A DNA stretch of 64,000 nucleotides from Flaccisagitta enflata (GCA_965153355.1 OZ231126.1:12896001-12960000), one strand, 5' to 3'. Positions 1 through 16,735 are shown, counted from the stretch's first letter. Notes: generated from the letters alone by a model not told the origin. A program made the numbers and translations.

Positions 1-166
1 CCCCCCCCCACTAGCTTCAGCCTTTACTTTCTCACTTTCCCATTCTTATCCTTACAAATAGTTAAGATGAAAATATAAACAACAAGAATTTTACAGCTGT
101 CGGGCAGAGAGTTAAAAAATAATATTCTTAAACACATTCCAATCTATAGAAATTGCTACAATCATT

Positions 167-1854
167 TCAACAACCGGGCGAGATAGGTCCGTCTGATTGC
201 GATGAAACTCCATCTACTGCGGTTGCTGCAGTTGCTGCCGTGACGACCGGCTTGAACGCCGTAAACTTGGAGGCTCCAAGAATAGCACCGGTTGGCGAGG
301 ACATGCTGGAGCTTAGGGAAGCGGACGAAGGAGAAGTCATTAACAGCGAACTGGTGTTGCTGCCACTGTTGTTGTTACAGTTATTGTTGTTGCCACTGTT
401 GTTAGTATTTTCGCCGCGTCGCATTTGCGAAAAAGCTCCCGATGCGCCAAATGGATGCTCCAAGGAAGATAAAGAAGAAGAAGAGGATGAGGAAGCGTTG
501 TAAGTTGACGAGGGAGTTGGGCGGTGGATGACGCCGTCGTTGGATGAGGATCCCGTCGACGAGCCACTCGGCGTCCGCGGATGATGATGTTGATGAGGAT
601 GCTGCAGCAGTGGATGTTGCGGTAACTGTTGCTGCTGGTGCTGAAGCTGGAGAGGAGATTGTTGCTGTTGTTGCGATTGTTGCGAAAAGTAGTCTGACGA
701 AGAGGGTGACATTGTCGACGCCGGCGACAGCAGCGGCGAAGATGTCGAAGTTGTTAAAGAGGATTTTAGCGCCGACGCTGAGGAAGAGACGCCGCCGATG
801 CCGACGCCGCTCTGCAGCCTCGACAACGCCGCCATTTGAGACGCCGCAGCTGCTGCCGCGGCCGCCGCGCTCATCGCCGCTGCCGGATTCCGCGTCGGCG
901 ACGGGAAATAGACGCCGGAAGCGCCGCCGGGATGATGAGGATGTTGAGCGGATGAAGCGGCGTCATTTAGCGCCACCGTGGAGCCACTTCCGGCGGCAAA
1001 AAGTCTGGAGGAGGCCGTCGATGTCGGAATCGGCTTCGGAAGTCCGTTTGTCTGCACAGCCGCTAAATGTTGCTGTTGCTGTTGTTGTTGTTGTTGCTGT
1101 TGTTGTTGATGTTGTTGTTGCTGTTGAAGCGCAGCAGCTTGCAGATTGGCTGCGTACTGCGACGCCGCTGCCGATGCCGCTGAAGCCTGCTGTTGATGTT
1201 GATGATGGAACACCCCGTCAACCCAATTTCTCAAGTTCGACATCGGCGACGCGAAACCAGCCGATGCCGATGACGCCGCCGCGGCAGCCGCAGCTGCTGC
1301 GGCAGACTGAAGATGATGTTGTTGCTGCTGCTGCTGCTGTTGCTGTTGATGATGTAGCGATTGCTGATGCATTTGCTGTTGAGGAAACCCGTTGCTGCCG
1401 GGAAAGATGCCGCCGCCAGGAAATCTGCCGGGAGATTCGGGCTGCCGCAAGTAAGTATGTTGCTGTTGATGAAGATGATGAGAGGAGGAGGAAGAGGAGG
1501 AAGGAGGAGGAGGAGTGGAGGCGGTGGCGGTGGCGGCCAGACTCCAAATTCTGGGCTTGGAGGAGGAAGAGGAAGAAGCATCTGCGACAGTCGGTGATGA
1601 CAAAGGAGATCGACTGCGCTCCCGGCTGCCGTGAGAAGCCGGAGAGAGACGACCGGAAAGGGCTTTGGAACTGTGGTGGTCGTTGCTGTGGGGATGGTGG
1701 TTTGAGTTGTGGTGGTTAGGATTGTGGGGATGAGAAGAAGGAGGGGGAGGAGGAAGGGCGCCGTGAGGAGGAAGCGCCGGATGATGAGCGTGACGCAGGA
1801 GAGAGGAACGCCGCAGCGACTCGGCGTCATCGTGATCAGTCACAACGTCGATAT
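167..1854 (-). CDS. Irx: Irx exon 8, distal duplicate
   Basis: A 1688-bp copy of 31136-32829, fully open, with the same acceptor (CCTATTCAG), Iro box (1520-1558) and C-terminus ending GPISPGC-TGA. It differs by roughly a dozen residues, including Val/Ala, Gly/Ala, His/Gln in Gln tracts, Asn/Ile, and one Ser indel in the His-Pro-rich part. Joined to exons 1-5 through the distal exons 6 and 7 it would give 871 residues. It may be an alternative terminal exon, an unused duplicate, or an assembly duplication. Confidence 0.82.
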
Positions 1855-2124
1855 CTGAATAGGTGGTGGAGGAAGAGGAGGAAGAGGAGGAAGAGGAAGA
1901 GGAGTAAGTGGAGAAAGAAGAGGATGAAGACGAAGGGGATAAGGTGGAGGAAAGGAGGAGAGAGGAAGAAGGAGAATGGTTGTTAAAAAAAAACAGTACA
2001 CTGTACCTTCCGTAACGTTCTGTTTGCTTCTAACGACCGTGTAGCTTCTTGATCATCTACTTGTCTGTTTCTCTGTTTTTCCGTCAGACGGACTGGCTTT
2101 GTCCGTTTTTTCTCTTTCACTCAC

Positions 2125-2255
2125 CTATATCACCGAGATCATCATCGTCGTCATCGCCCAATAGGCTTTTCTTTTCTTTGGTATCGTCTTTGTCATCATC
2201 GTCGTCGTCGTCATCATCCTCTTTGTCTTTGTCATCATCGCCACCAACACGATTT
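2125..2255 (-). CDS. Irx: Irx exon 7, distal duplicate
   Basis: A 131-bp copy of 33098-33228 with identical predicted residues; the three base differences are synonymous (Val and Asp codons). The acceptor TTCCACAG and donor ATAG|GTGAGT are kept. Confidence 0.85.
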
Positions 2256-2679
2256 CTGTGGAAATGACAGAGAAAAAAGATTCAAATAAAACATTATTCA
2301 TATTCATTATCTTTTTGTTTATTGTCAACCTAAATGAGGATAAAGAAAGAGTCAGAGAAAAAGAGAGGATGGAATGACAGGGTGAGAAAAGTGAGTAGAG
2401 AGGGTGGAAGGAACGGAGATGATGATGACAGAGCTGGACAGAGGAAGGAAGAAAGGAAGTAGAATCAGCCAGTCAGAGGTGGAAGAACAGGGAAAAGAGG
2501 AGGAAGAAGAGGAGGAGGAAGAGGCAGAGAAAAAGAGAGAAAAAAAGTGAAGAAGATGAATATCGAAATTCCATCAATGCTCATGCAGATGGCACCGAGG
2601 TGGTACGCCTCAATCGAAAACAGATCATAATCATCGACTCCATCATCATCAACGTCAGAACCGGCACCATCATCATCGC

Positions 2680-3010
<331 letters not shown>

Positions 3011-3071
3011 TCATCATTCATCATCATCATTATTCATCATTCATTCATTCATAATTATCATCAACACTAAC

Positions 3072-3186
3072 CTAGGTGACCAGGTCATTTTGTTTTCCTT
3101 TTTGAGCCTCCTTCTGGCATTGGCAAACCATGTTGAAACTTGAGTCAATGTCATCTTTGTGATAATCGCCAACATGATTTTCTCTC
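3072..3186 (-). CDS. Irx: Irx exon 6, distal duplicate
   Basis: Same 37 residues and same phases as the exon at 33955-34069, with three synonymous changes (Leu, Ser, Lys codons). The acceptor is intact (CATTTTCAG); the donor is CCTAG|GTTAGT. No homeobox 5' half precedes it other than a 34-bp remnant at 4196-4229. It would have to be joined to exon 5 across about 32 kb to be used. Confidence 0.85.
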
Positions 3187-3676
3187 CTGAAAATGCAAAA
3201 AAAAAAGAAAATGATTTGGTTTGAGAAGAATAAACAAGTGTTGCTAAACCTCAAAGCCTTCAAAAAGATGAAACATAAGTTTGTGATTTGGTAAATTGTA
3301 TCGGGGAAGCGATACAACGGGAAAAGCATGGAAGGTTCCAGTTATTTACAAAACGAAGCGGGAAAATACATTCTCATTTAAAATTAATCGTGACCTCAGC
3401 CTTCCTCCTTTCCTCCCTGGCTCTCTCCTCCTTTCCTTTCTTTATGACAGCGTCCCCCCGAAGGCAACATTTGTGTTTCAAAGAGGGTCAAAATGGAAAT
3501 TATGAATGAATACAAACGGAAAAACAAGTGAATGATAGTGATTTAGATAGCACAGACATGATATCTAAAAGAAAAATTTGCATTTATTTAGCAAGAAAAA
3601 TCAAATTTAGTCAATGTTACTAAAGAAAATTTATTGGAAATTTCTACTTTTTTCACTTTTGGTCGCTGACAGGGGG

Positions 3677-3821
3677 CTGGTCTAAATTCTAAATTTGCAT
3701 AGAAAATGAAAAAATGAAAAAACAAAGAACATAGTTCTCTTCCCAAATCGATTACAGAGAGAACTATGTTTTTCAAAATGCAAAATTTCCCTGTGTATGG
3801 CTTTCTTAGAATTTAGACCAC
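3677..3821. repeat. Nested hairpin within the distal-copy insertion
   Basis: GGTCTAAATTCTAA (3679-3692) is the inverse of TTAGAATTTAGACC (3806-3819). Inside it, AACATAGTTCTCT pairs with AGAGAACTATGTT (about 3728-3772). It lies in the 620 bp present only in the distal copy, and may be a small MITE-like element. Confidence 0.6.
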
Positions 3822-4195
3822 AGAAAATGAAAAAAAGTGTAAGCAGAAATTTGCTAAAAACCATCATTTTCCTGCTTGTTTCCATAAGAATCGCATAGTT
3901 CAAATTACTTTTTTGGTCAGAATATGATAATAAGGTATAAACCAAGTGTCTTTAGAGACAATTTATCTACTAAAAGCATTCTAGCTTTGTTACTGTCCTG
4001 ATAATGATGCAAAAAGTATGTTGAAACACTTAATTTTCCTTCGAAAATTCGCCGTCTTATCCTCTCTTTTCCCATCGCTTCTTCTTTCTCTCACTTCTCT
4101 TCTTCCTTTTCGTCTTCTTCTTCTTCGTCTTCGTTTTTTTCTTCTTCTGCCTCTTCTTTCCCACTTTTCGCTCTTTAATCTCAAAGGCTTCTCAC

Positions 4196-4862
<667 letters not shown>

Positions 4863-4869
4863 TACTGAT

Positions 4870-5035
4870 TGTGATATCAAGCGTGTACTATTCATCATTT
4901 CGTTCGTCTTACGTTGGAAATTCTGCGATGAATACTGTTGTATTGATGATTGTGTCGGTGAAAATACATCAAGGGGCCGCCACCGAAGTGGTCTGAGGGT
5001 TATGAATAAATCTTTCAATTTCAATTTCAATTTCG
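4870..5035 (+). mobile_element. Possible 3' end of a non-LTR element (SINE/LINE-like tail)
   Basis: Unique sequence ends in AATAAATC followed by TTTCAA-type repeats, as retroposon tails do. No coding part is seen. Confidence 0.3.
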
Positions 5036-5036
5036 A

Positions 5037-5301
5037 TTTCAGGGCCCAAATCCCAGCCTGAAGACCTAAATCCTAGCCTCAAGGCCAAAATCCCAGTCTT
5101 AAGGCCCAAATCCCCGCCCAAAATGCCAGCCCTAAGGCCCCAATCCCAATTGCTAGAAGGAGGAGAAAATTCCTCATATGTGTGAAAGCATAGGTCATCG
5201 ACCCCTTCGGGGACGCTGCCCTGCTCCCTCCCTCAATATTAATCACAACCTAATTGGGCAGGGCACGGGTACCGCTGACCATCTGACGCTTTTGCGACTT
5301 T
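5037..5301 (+). mobile_element. Foldback/minisatellite element, right half
   Basis: AAGGCCCAAATCCCAGCCT-type minisatellite, then GAAAGCATAGGTCATCG, a CCCCTTCGGGG hairpin, and the end GGTACCGCTGACCATCTGAC with GCTTTTGCGACT. Confidence 0.75.
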
Positions 5302-5331
5302 TTGATTATACAAAACTTTCTTGCATTTTTT

Positions 5332-5893
5332 TTAGTTGCGTGCTTCGCGACTGTATAACTCGCTATGTTGGTCGGTCCGTCAGTTTGTCCGTCGGTCTCT
5401 GTTAGCTTCTACGGCTTTTTTGGGCGTCTTTTGCAATACTGCTCCTGCCCAAACGCTCATGTTAACCTTTTTGAGCAGCGGCCCCAAAGGGCCGATGTTC
5501 TGTAGGACACAGGGGAGAATTTCCTGACGTCCGTCTGTCCTTCCATCTGTCCATCCTTCTGTCTGTCCGTCCTTCCTCTGTCCATCCTTCCGTCCCCCCC
5601 CCTCATTGGCCATCGGGCCCTCAAATCGGCACTCTCAGGCCTGATTTAGGCCCTCAAATATGCTCTCCAGGCATCAAATCATCCCTCAAATCAGCCGGTG
5701 CAGCCCTCCAGACCTCAAATCAGCTCTCCAGGCCTTAAAACAGCCTTCCAGGCCTCATATCATCACTCTACTTCTTCAGCTGATCACTCCCAGCAGGGCA
5801 TCGGGTACCGCTGACCATGTGCGTTCCTTGGATGATTAGTTATCACTGCCCCTGCCACCCCACGCGGCTTCGGCAGCCGTGGATTCGGCCTTG
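5332..5893 (-). mobile_element. Helentron-like element interrupted by a foldback element
   Basis: 5332-5470 has the hairpin end (TTGCGTGCTTCGCGACT) and GGTCGGTCCGTC tract. 5835-5893 has the other end (GCGGCTTCGGCAGCCGTGGA, CGGCCTTGTT). Between them lies a foldback copy, about 5475-5825 (CAGCGGCCCCAAAGGGCCGA through GGTACCGCTGACCATG). Confidence 0.65.
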
Positions 5894-6860
5894 TTCTGTT
5901 CACCTTGTTCCTTCAGTTCTTACTTATATTTTCTTCCTTTTCCCTCGTTGTTTTGATTCTTGCTTTCGTTTTCTTTCTCTATTTCTCTTTCTTTCTTTTT
6001 TGAGCTATTTTCTTTACCTGGTTGTCTCTACTCCAAAGCGCACCTACGCAAAAAAGCGATGAGAAACGGTGTTCTAGACCCTCCCCCCAATCGCTTTCCC
6101 GCTTACCCAATCTAATTTGTTTTCATGATGCCTTCTAACAAATGATGAAAACGAAGATGTCAACTGTTGTTCCACTTTTAATTTCGGCTTTGATAAAAGA
6201 AAAAAAAACACGAGAGAAAAGAAGAATTGGCGTGATTAGATTTCAAGATTGTCTGATCTCTTCCTTGATCTTTTTCTACTTTTTTCTATGTTAACTCTTT
6301 TTCATTTTATTTTCTTTCTTTTTTTCGACGTGATTTTTTTTTCCATTTCTCAACTCTCTAATCCTAATCTAATTCCCTATCCGATGTCTTTGCAAAAAAA
6401 AAATATATGTTGTTTTGTATTTACATGTAAGAAAAAGCCATCATCGTGTCCAAAGATAACTATTGTCAACATTTGAGGAGAGGATTAGAAGAAACTAGAA
6501 AGCAGGAGAAACTTTGATATAAGGCAGATAGAAGAAGCAAGGCAAATTGAGAAAATGGGTACAGATATGTACAGATTTGTAAAGGGAGGATAAGGCAAGA
6601 ATTGGAGTAAGGCCCGATACACAGCCAACAAAAACGTCTTAAATCTCGTCTGGGACGAAGAGGCAGCGATGAGAATCAAGCATTCGAACTGGGGAAGCGA
6701 ACAAATGTGCGTAAACGCTGAAAAAGTAGTGCTACTTTCTGATGGACGGGCCGACTGACCAATCGACATAATGAACTACTTTGAAGAAAGCAGGGAGACC
6801 AATGTGGGAAATGGGAGAGTAAAACAAAGGAGCAGGAGGACGCGAAATAGGGATAGAAGG
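5894..6860. other. No recognised gene
   Basis: Pyrimidine-rich then purine-rich sequence without a gene or repeat I can name. Confidence 0.6.
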
Positions 6861-6864
6861 AAGA

Positions 6865-7010
6865 TGAGGTGGCGGTGGCGGTGGCGGCGGTGGCGGTGGC
6901 GGCGGCAACGGTGGCGGTGGCGGCGGCAACGGTGGTGGAGGTTGTGAAGGTGTTGGTGGTCGTGGCGGCAGCGGTTGCGGTGGCGGTGGCGATGGCGGAG
7001 GCGGCATTCT
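6865..7010. repeat. (GGCGGT)n-type GC-rich triplet repeat
   Basis: GGT/GGC triplets, with poly-Pro and poly-Thr/Ala frames on the minus strand. No family is recognisable in those frames. Confidence 0.85.
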
Positions 7011-7105
7011 GGTAATTTGTCATGAAATTATCCTTTGATGGTTGACGGTTTTGTCTACGCCTCCGCAGATAGTTAAGAATAGCCGGAAACCGAATGGGGA
7101 AAAAA

Positions 7106-9360
<2,255 letters not shown>

Positions 9361-9364
9361 TCAA

Positions 9365-9510
9365 TGACAAGAGCAAGGCAGGGTATACGGCTACCCAAGT
9401 TGCGCGTGTTTGAGCAGAAGCAATGGAAGAATAGGCTAATCAAGCATTTGGGCAGGGTCATCGGAGCTAGAACTGCTGTAAAGGCCAAATAGCGGACAAA
9501 CAGATGGACA
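9365..9510 (+). mobile_element. Diverged Helentron-like fragment
   Basis: AGGGTATACGGCTACCCAAG, then GGCAGGGTCAT and ACAGATGGACAGACC. The terminal hairpin is lost. Confidence 0.4.
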
Positions 9511-10203
<693 letters not shown>

Positions 10204-13200
10204 TGTTTCAGATCAGGGCTATGGTCTCCGATGGGGCTGGCTGTAAAATTGGAGTTGTGGTATAGTTAGGGGAAGGCCCCAGGCACCATAGTTGGGCACC
10301 CAGAGGCCCCTACAAGTAACACCAACTCTGCGAAGGTTGAAAAACGACCATAAATGACCGAAAATGACAAAATCACTTTAAAATTCCAAAATATTGATTA
10401 TTTTGGCAAATTAATCCAATTTCTTTTTCTGGTTCACACAGTTATAACTTATGGAAGTGGTCTAGGCCAAGAAATGGCCAGCAGATGCGATAGGGGGCTG
10501 TCAAGAACTCAAAAATGGCCAAAAAAAGACCCTGAAAATGAACTGTTTTGAGCATACTCAAAAATGAATGAAAAATAATGAAAATTTTTCTTCCTTAGGG
10601 CAATTTTTCCACTCATATAGGCTCAGTGGAGTGCAAGGGGCAGATAACTGCAAAAAATTCAACCCTGAAATTAAAAACAGGCTCCATATAGGACGAAATA
10701 AAGACAAAAAATTACCAAAAGTGACAAAAACGCTTCAAAATTGAAAAAGATTGATTAATTAAACAAATCAACTCAACTTTTTGTACTGGTTCATACAGTT
10801 GTAAGTTCTAGAAGTGATCTAGACCGATAAATGGTTTTTGAGAGTGTTTGAGGGCCAATAAGAACCCAAAAATGGCCAAAAAAGACCTAAAAATGCATTT
10901 TTTTACACATTTTCAAAATCCAATGAAAAATAATGAAATTTTTTCCTCCTAATGGCAATTTTTCCAGTCATATAGGCTCAATGGAGTGCAAGGGCCGATA
11001 ACTGCAAAAAAATAAGCCCTGGAATTTAAAACAGGCCCCATAGAGGTCGAAATAATGACCGAAAATGACCAAAAATGACAAAAAACGCGTCAAAATTTAA
11101 AAAAAATTGATTAATTAGGCAAATGAACCCAATTGTTTTACTGGTTCATACAGTTGTGAGTTCTAGAAGTGATTTAGACCAAAAAATGGACAGTGGGAGC
11201 GTTTGGGGGCCAATAAGAACCCAAAAATGGCCGAAAAAGACCTAATAATGCATTTTTTTACACATTTTCAATATGAAATGAAATATGAAAAAATGAAGCA
11301 TTAAATAATGAAATATGAAATAATGAAATATGAAATAATGAAATTTTTTTCTCCTAATGGCGATTATTCCAATGTGTGCAAGGGGCTGATAACTGCAAAA
11401 AATTCAACCCTGGAATTTAAAACAGGCCCCGTAGAATTTGAAATAATGACCAAAAATGACCAAAAATGACAAAAACGCTTTGAAATTAAAAAAATTTATT
11501 TATTAGGCAAATCAAGCCAATTTTTTTCACTGGTTCATACAGTTGTTAGTTCTAGAATTGACCCAAAAATGACCAAAGAGACCTAAATATGCATTTTTTT
11601 ACACAATTTCAAAATCAAATGAAAAATAACGAAATTTATTCCTCCCAATGGCAATCTTTCCACTCATAGAGTGCAAGGGGCAAGGGCAATATGTGGTCAG
11701 CAATACCCTGCTATGTATGTTGGTGAATGTAGGTGATGGGTAGCAGAGCAGCGGCTCCGAAGGATGTCCTGTAGAACACAGGGGGACTTTCGTTCGTTCG
11801 TTTGTCCGTTCATGATTGCAGATTTGAGCCTTAGGGCTGGGAGTTGAGCCTCAATGCTGGGATTTGAGCCTTGAGGCTGGGATTTTTTAGCCTCAAGGCT
11901 AGGACGCTGAGCCTAAGGCTGGGATTTGAGCCCTGAGGCTGGGATTTGAGCCCTGAGGCTGGGATTGCGCCTGAGGCTGATTTGAGTCTGGAGGTTGGAT
12001 TTGAGCCTTGAGGCTGTGATTTGAGCCTTGAGGCTGGGATTTGAGCCTTGAGGCTAGGATCTGAGCCTTGAGGCTGGGATTTGAGCCTTAAGGCTAGGAT
12101 TTGAGCCTCCAGGATGATGTTTGAGCCTCGAGGCTGGAGCTAGAGCCCAGAGGCTGGGTTTTGAGCCTCAAGGCTGGGGTTTGAGCCTCAGGGGAGGATG
12201 CACACACGCACGTACAAATGAACGAACGAATGAAGTCCCCCTGTGTTCTACAGGACATCGTCCCCTTCGGAACCGCTGCCTAAAAATGCAACCCTGGAAT
12301 TCAAAACAGGCCCTGTAAAGATTGAAATAATGACCAAAAATGAGCGAAAATGACCAAAAAAGACAAAAACTCTTTAAAACTAAAAAAAATTAGGCCAATC
12401 GAGCCCATGTTTTTCACTGGTTCATACAGTTGTAAGTACTAGAATTGATGTAGACCAATAAAAGGCCAGTGGGAGCGTTTGGGAGCCGAAAAGAACCCAA
12501 AAATGACCAAAAAAGACCTAAAAATGCATTATTTTACACATTTTCTAAATCCAAATAAAAAAAAAAAATGAAATTTTTCCCTCCTTATGGCAATTTTCCC
12601 ACTTATATAGGCTAAATGGAGTGCAAGGGGCATTTTTCGACCTCTACGGGGCCTGTTTTTAATTCCAGGGTTGAATCTTTTGCAGTTATCAGCCCCTTGC
12701 ACTCCATTGAGCTTATATGAGTGGAAAAATTGTCATTGGGAGGAAAGAATTTCATTATTTTTCATTTGATTTTGAAAATTTGTAAAAAAATGCATTTTTA
12801 GGTCTATTTGGCCATTTTTGGGTTCTATTCGGCCCCCAAACGCTCCCACTGGCCTTGAGTCTAGATCACTTCTAGAACTTACAACTGTATGAACCAGAGA
12901 AAAATTGGCTTGATTTGCCTAATCAATTTTTTTTTAATTTTGAAGCGTTTTGTCATTTTTGGTCATTTTTGGTCATTATTTCAAATTCTACGGGGCCTGT
13001 TTTAAATTCCAGGGTTGAACTTTTTGCAGTTATCAGCCCCTTGCACTCCATTGAGCCTACATGATTGGAAAAATTGCCATTAGGAGGAAAAAATTTCATT
13101 ATTTTTCATTGGATAAAGAAAATGTGCGAAAAAATGCATTTTTAGGTCTTTTTTGGCCATTTTTGGGTTCGTATTGGCCCCCAAATGCTCCCACTGGCCA

Positions 13201-14549
13201 TTTATTGGTCTAGATCACTTCTAGAACTCACAACTGTATGAACTAGTAAAAAAGAATGGGTTGATTTGCATAATTAATCAATCTTTTTTTTAATTTTGAC
13301 GCGTTCTTTTGTTATTTTTGGTCATTTTCGGTCATTATTTCGACCTCTATGGAGCTTGTTTTAAATTCCAGGGGTGAATTTTTTGCAGTCATCAGCCCCT
13401 TGCACTCTATTGAGCCTATATGATTGGAAAAATTGCCATTAGGAGGAAAAAATTTCATTATTTTTCATTGGATTTTGAAAATGTGTAAAAAAATGCATTT
13501 TTAGGTCTTTTTTGGCCATTTTTGGGTTCTTATTGGCCCCCAAACGCTCCCACTGGCCATTTATTGGTCTAGATCACTTCTAGAACTTACAACTGCATGA
13601 ACCAGTATAAAAAATTGGGTTGATTTGCGTAATTAATCAATTTTTTTTAATTTTGAAGCGTTATTTGTCATTTTTGGTAATTTTTGGTCATTATTTCAAC
13701 CTCTATGGAGCTTGTTTTAAATTCCAGGGGTGAATTTTTTGCAGTCATCAGCCCCTTGCACTCCATTGAGCCTATATGATTGGAAAAATTGCCATTAGGA
13801 GGAAAAAATTTCATTATTTTTCATTGGATTTTAAAAAAGTGTGTTAAAAAATGCATTTTTAGGTCTTTTTTGGCCATTTTTGGGTTCTTATTGGCCCCCA
13901 AACGCTCCCACTGGCCATTTATTGGTCTAGATCACTTCTAGAACTTACAACTGTATGAACCAGTAAAAAAAATTGGGTTGATTTGCCTATTTAATCAATT
14001 TTTTTTTAATTTTGAAGCGTTATTATCATTTTTGGTCATTTTTAGTCATTATTTCGATCTATATGGGGCCTTTTTTAATTTTAGGGTTGAATTTTTTGCA
14101 GTTATCAGCCCCTTGCACTCCACTGAGCCTATATGAGTGGAAAAATTGCCCTAAGGAGGAAAAATTTTCATTATTTTTCATTAATTTTTGAGTATGCTTA
14201 AAACAGTTCATTTTTAGGTCTTTTTTTAGCCATTTTTGAGTTCTTGACAGCCCCCCTATCGCATCTGCTGGCCATTTCTCAGCCTAGACCACTTCCATAA
14301 GTTACAACTGTGTGAACCAGTAAAAGAAATTGGATTAATTTGCCAAAATAATCAATTTTTTTTAATTTTGAAGTGATTTTGTCATTTTCGATCATTTTTG
14401 GTCGTTTTTTCAACCTTCGCAGAGTTGGTGTTACTCGTAGGGGCCTCTGGGTGCCCAACTATGGTGCCTGGGGCCTTCCCCCAACTATACCACAACTCCA
14501 ATTTTACAGCCAGCCTCATCGGAGACCATAGCCCTGATCTGAAACACTG
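10204..14549. repeat. Large palindrome built of a ~350-bp tandem satellite
   Basis: The left end (GTTTCAGATCAGGGCTATGG, 10204) reappears inverted at the right end (CCATAGCCCTGATCTGAAAC, about 14527-14546). Each arm holds several ~340-370-bp units with marks such as GGAGTGCAAGGGGC and TCATACAGTTGTAAGTTC. The symmetry centre is near 12635. A foldback element (11690-12283) interrupts only the left arm. Confidence 0.85.
11690..12283. mobile_element. Foldback/minisatellite element inserted in the palindrome
   Basis: Outer inverted segments: GGATGTCCTGTAGAACACAG with GCAGCGGCTCCGAAGG on the left, CTGTGTTCTACAGGACATCG with CCTTCGGAACCGCTGC on the right. The core is about 17 units of a 20-21-bp GGCTGGGATTTGAGCCTTGA repeat. 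Confidence 0.8.
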
Positions 14550-15450
14550 TGTGTGTGGGAGATGAAGGGGGGAGGGTCGGGGATGGAGTTAAGTAGTAGG
14601 AAGGGCTTGTTGTTGATCGGAATGATGATTTTAAAAAAGCGACTGGCGGTGTTTAAGAATAATGGTGTCTATTGGATATGAAGTAGTATGGGGAGATTGT
14701 GAGAAAACTTGATGATGGAGTAATGAGAGTCATGCAGGTTTTGTATTGTGGCATCTAGTATCAAAAGAGGAATGGACATTTGGGAACACTCTGGGGAATA
14801 GTGCGTAGGGGGATAAGAGGGGAAATGATCTTAATCACAAACACACTGACAAGACTTACATTGAAAGAGACAGAAAGACAGACATGCCCTTTTCAGAGGC
14901 AGTGGTATTACAGTGAGAGGGACAGTCAAAATCGCTAGCATCTCTACCCACAGCTTTGATGGTCAATACCACACTGGCATCAAAGTTGGCGGCCGATAGC
15001 TCATCCTAATACAGTTCCCGCCATTGAGGCGACTCCCCATTCACCCTATTTCTCGAGATATAGCCCTTTTAAGTGTGGAAATCAGTATTCTTCAGTGTTC
15101 AGAGTATTAGTTTTAGCCCTTTTATGACCACTCTCTCGGGATTTAGAAGGAAATTCGCAAAACGCCTCGATGCCTCGGTATGCTTTCGACCGCCACCTTA
15201 GTTGTCCATGTGATTTTGACCATCCATGTTGTGGGTAGGGGCGCTAGCGACTTTGCTGTCCCTCGCGATGTATTATCATTGCAATTGTATTTTGTTTCAT
15301 TCGAACGCGACCGCGAAGAAAGGAACAAGCTCAACCAAAAAAATTGGTGTTGTCGCCACGTTTGAAAGAAAGGAAAGAAAAAAGAAGTCGCTCTGGTGTG
15401 CCTTTTTTTGGTGTGGGCGTGGCTGGCCTGCGCCCATTCGGGAGATAAAC
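14550..15450. other. No recognised gene
   Basis: Purine-rich then mixed sequence with no coding frame of note. Confidence 0.6.
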
Positions 15451-15774
<324 letters not shown>

Positions 15775-15844
15775 GGAGAGAAAAAAAAAGAGAGAGTATG
15801 AATATGAAAAGAAGGGGGCTACAGATTAAAATCACATTAGTCAC

Positions 15845-16030
15845 GAAGAAACGCCATCCCACGACGCCAATGTTGACGACGACGATAGCGACGACAGCGA
15901 CGACATCGATGACGACAATGTCGACGACAACGACGACACTCCTATAGTATTGATCAGTAAAAGTAGAAGGGAGACGACGTTGATGACGACGACGATGACG
16001 ACGACGACTTGGACGACGCCGAGGATGAGC
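15845..16030 (+). repeat. (GAC)n-rich triplet patch
   Basis: GAC/GAT triplets give an Asp-rich frame (DDDDSDDSDDIDDDN) and a Thr-rich frame. No splice-supported exon could be built, so it is left as a repeat. Confidence 0.6.
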
Positions 16031-16198
16031 GTCGATGTGATGACAGGGTTAAAAAATAGTCTTTGCGAGTCTCATCAAGGCTTAACCTCCTCGCGGCCGC
16101 CCCGCGCCCTCGATCGCGGCCTCTATTCGCGGCTCCCAAACCCCAAAGACACGCCAACCGCAGGAAATTCTAAGTCATTAGGGGCCTTGGTGGTCATT

Positions 16199-16397
<199 letters not shown>

Positions 16398-16534
16398 GTT
16401 ATTTAGACGGAGACGAAGGCTTACAGATGGGCAAGCACACAGGCAGGCAGAAAACACGGTTTTTACACGGGCAGGCAGATACGACAGAGAGGCAGACAGA
16501 TATACATAAAGATAGTCTTGTCCAGCCCGGATAT

Positions 16535-16735
16535 GAAAAAAACAAGGCCGGGAACACGGCTACCGAAGTCGCGTGCGGGTGGGCAGGGGCCATATTTGAG
16601 GTCACTAGACCATTTGGGCATGAGCAGTGAGGTCCAAAAGACAAAATCTTAAAAAAAGTTAAGTGTGACCGACCGACCGACCGACCGACAAAGCGGGGTG
16701 TAGAGTCGCGAGCACGCGACTAAAAACGGTCCAGT
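16535..16735 (+). mobile_element. Helentron-like element
   Basis: AACAAGGCCGGGAACACGGC, AGTCGCGTGCGGGTGGGCAG, a (GACC)n tract, then GAGTCGCGAGCACGCGACT followed by AAAAA. Confidence 0.65.

Noticed and set aside
544-1719. Long plus-strand frame antisense to distal exon 8 (and its match at 31516-32928).
   Set aside because: A by-product of the repetitive codons of exon 8; it is Ala/Val/Arg-rich without a domain, and the copies end at different places.
6676-7023. Poly-Pro and poly-Thr/Ala frames.
   Set aside because: GGT/GGC triplet repeat with no conserved start, domain or splice context.
10354-14549. CRISPR-like regular repeats.
   Set aside because: The units are ~350-bp satellite monomers arranged as a palindrome, not short repeats with unique spacers.
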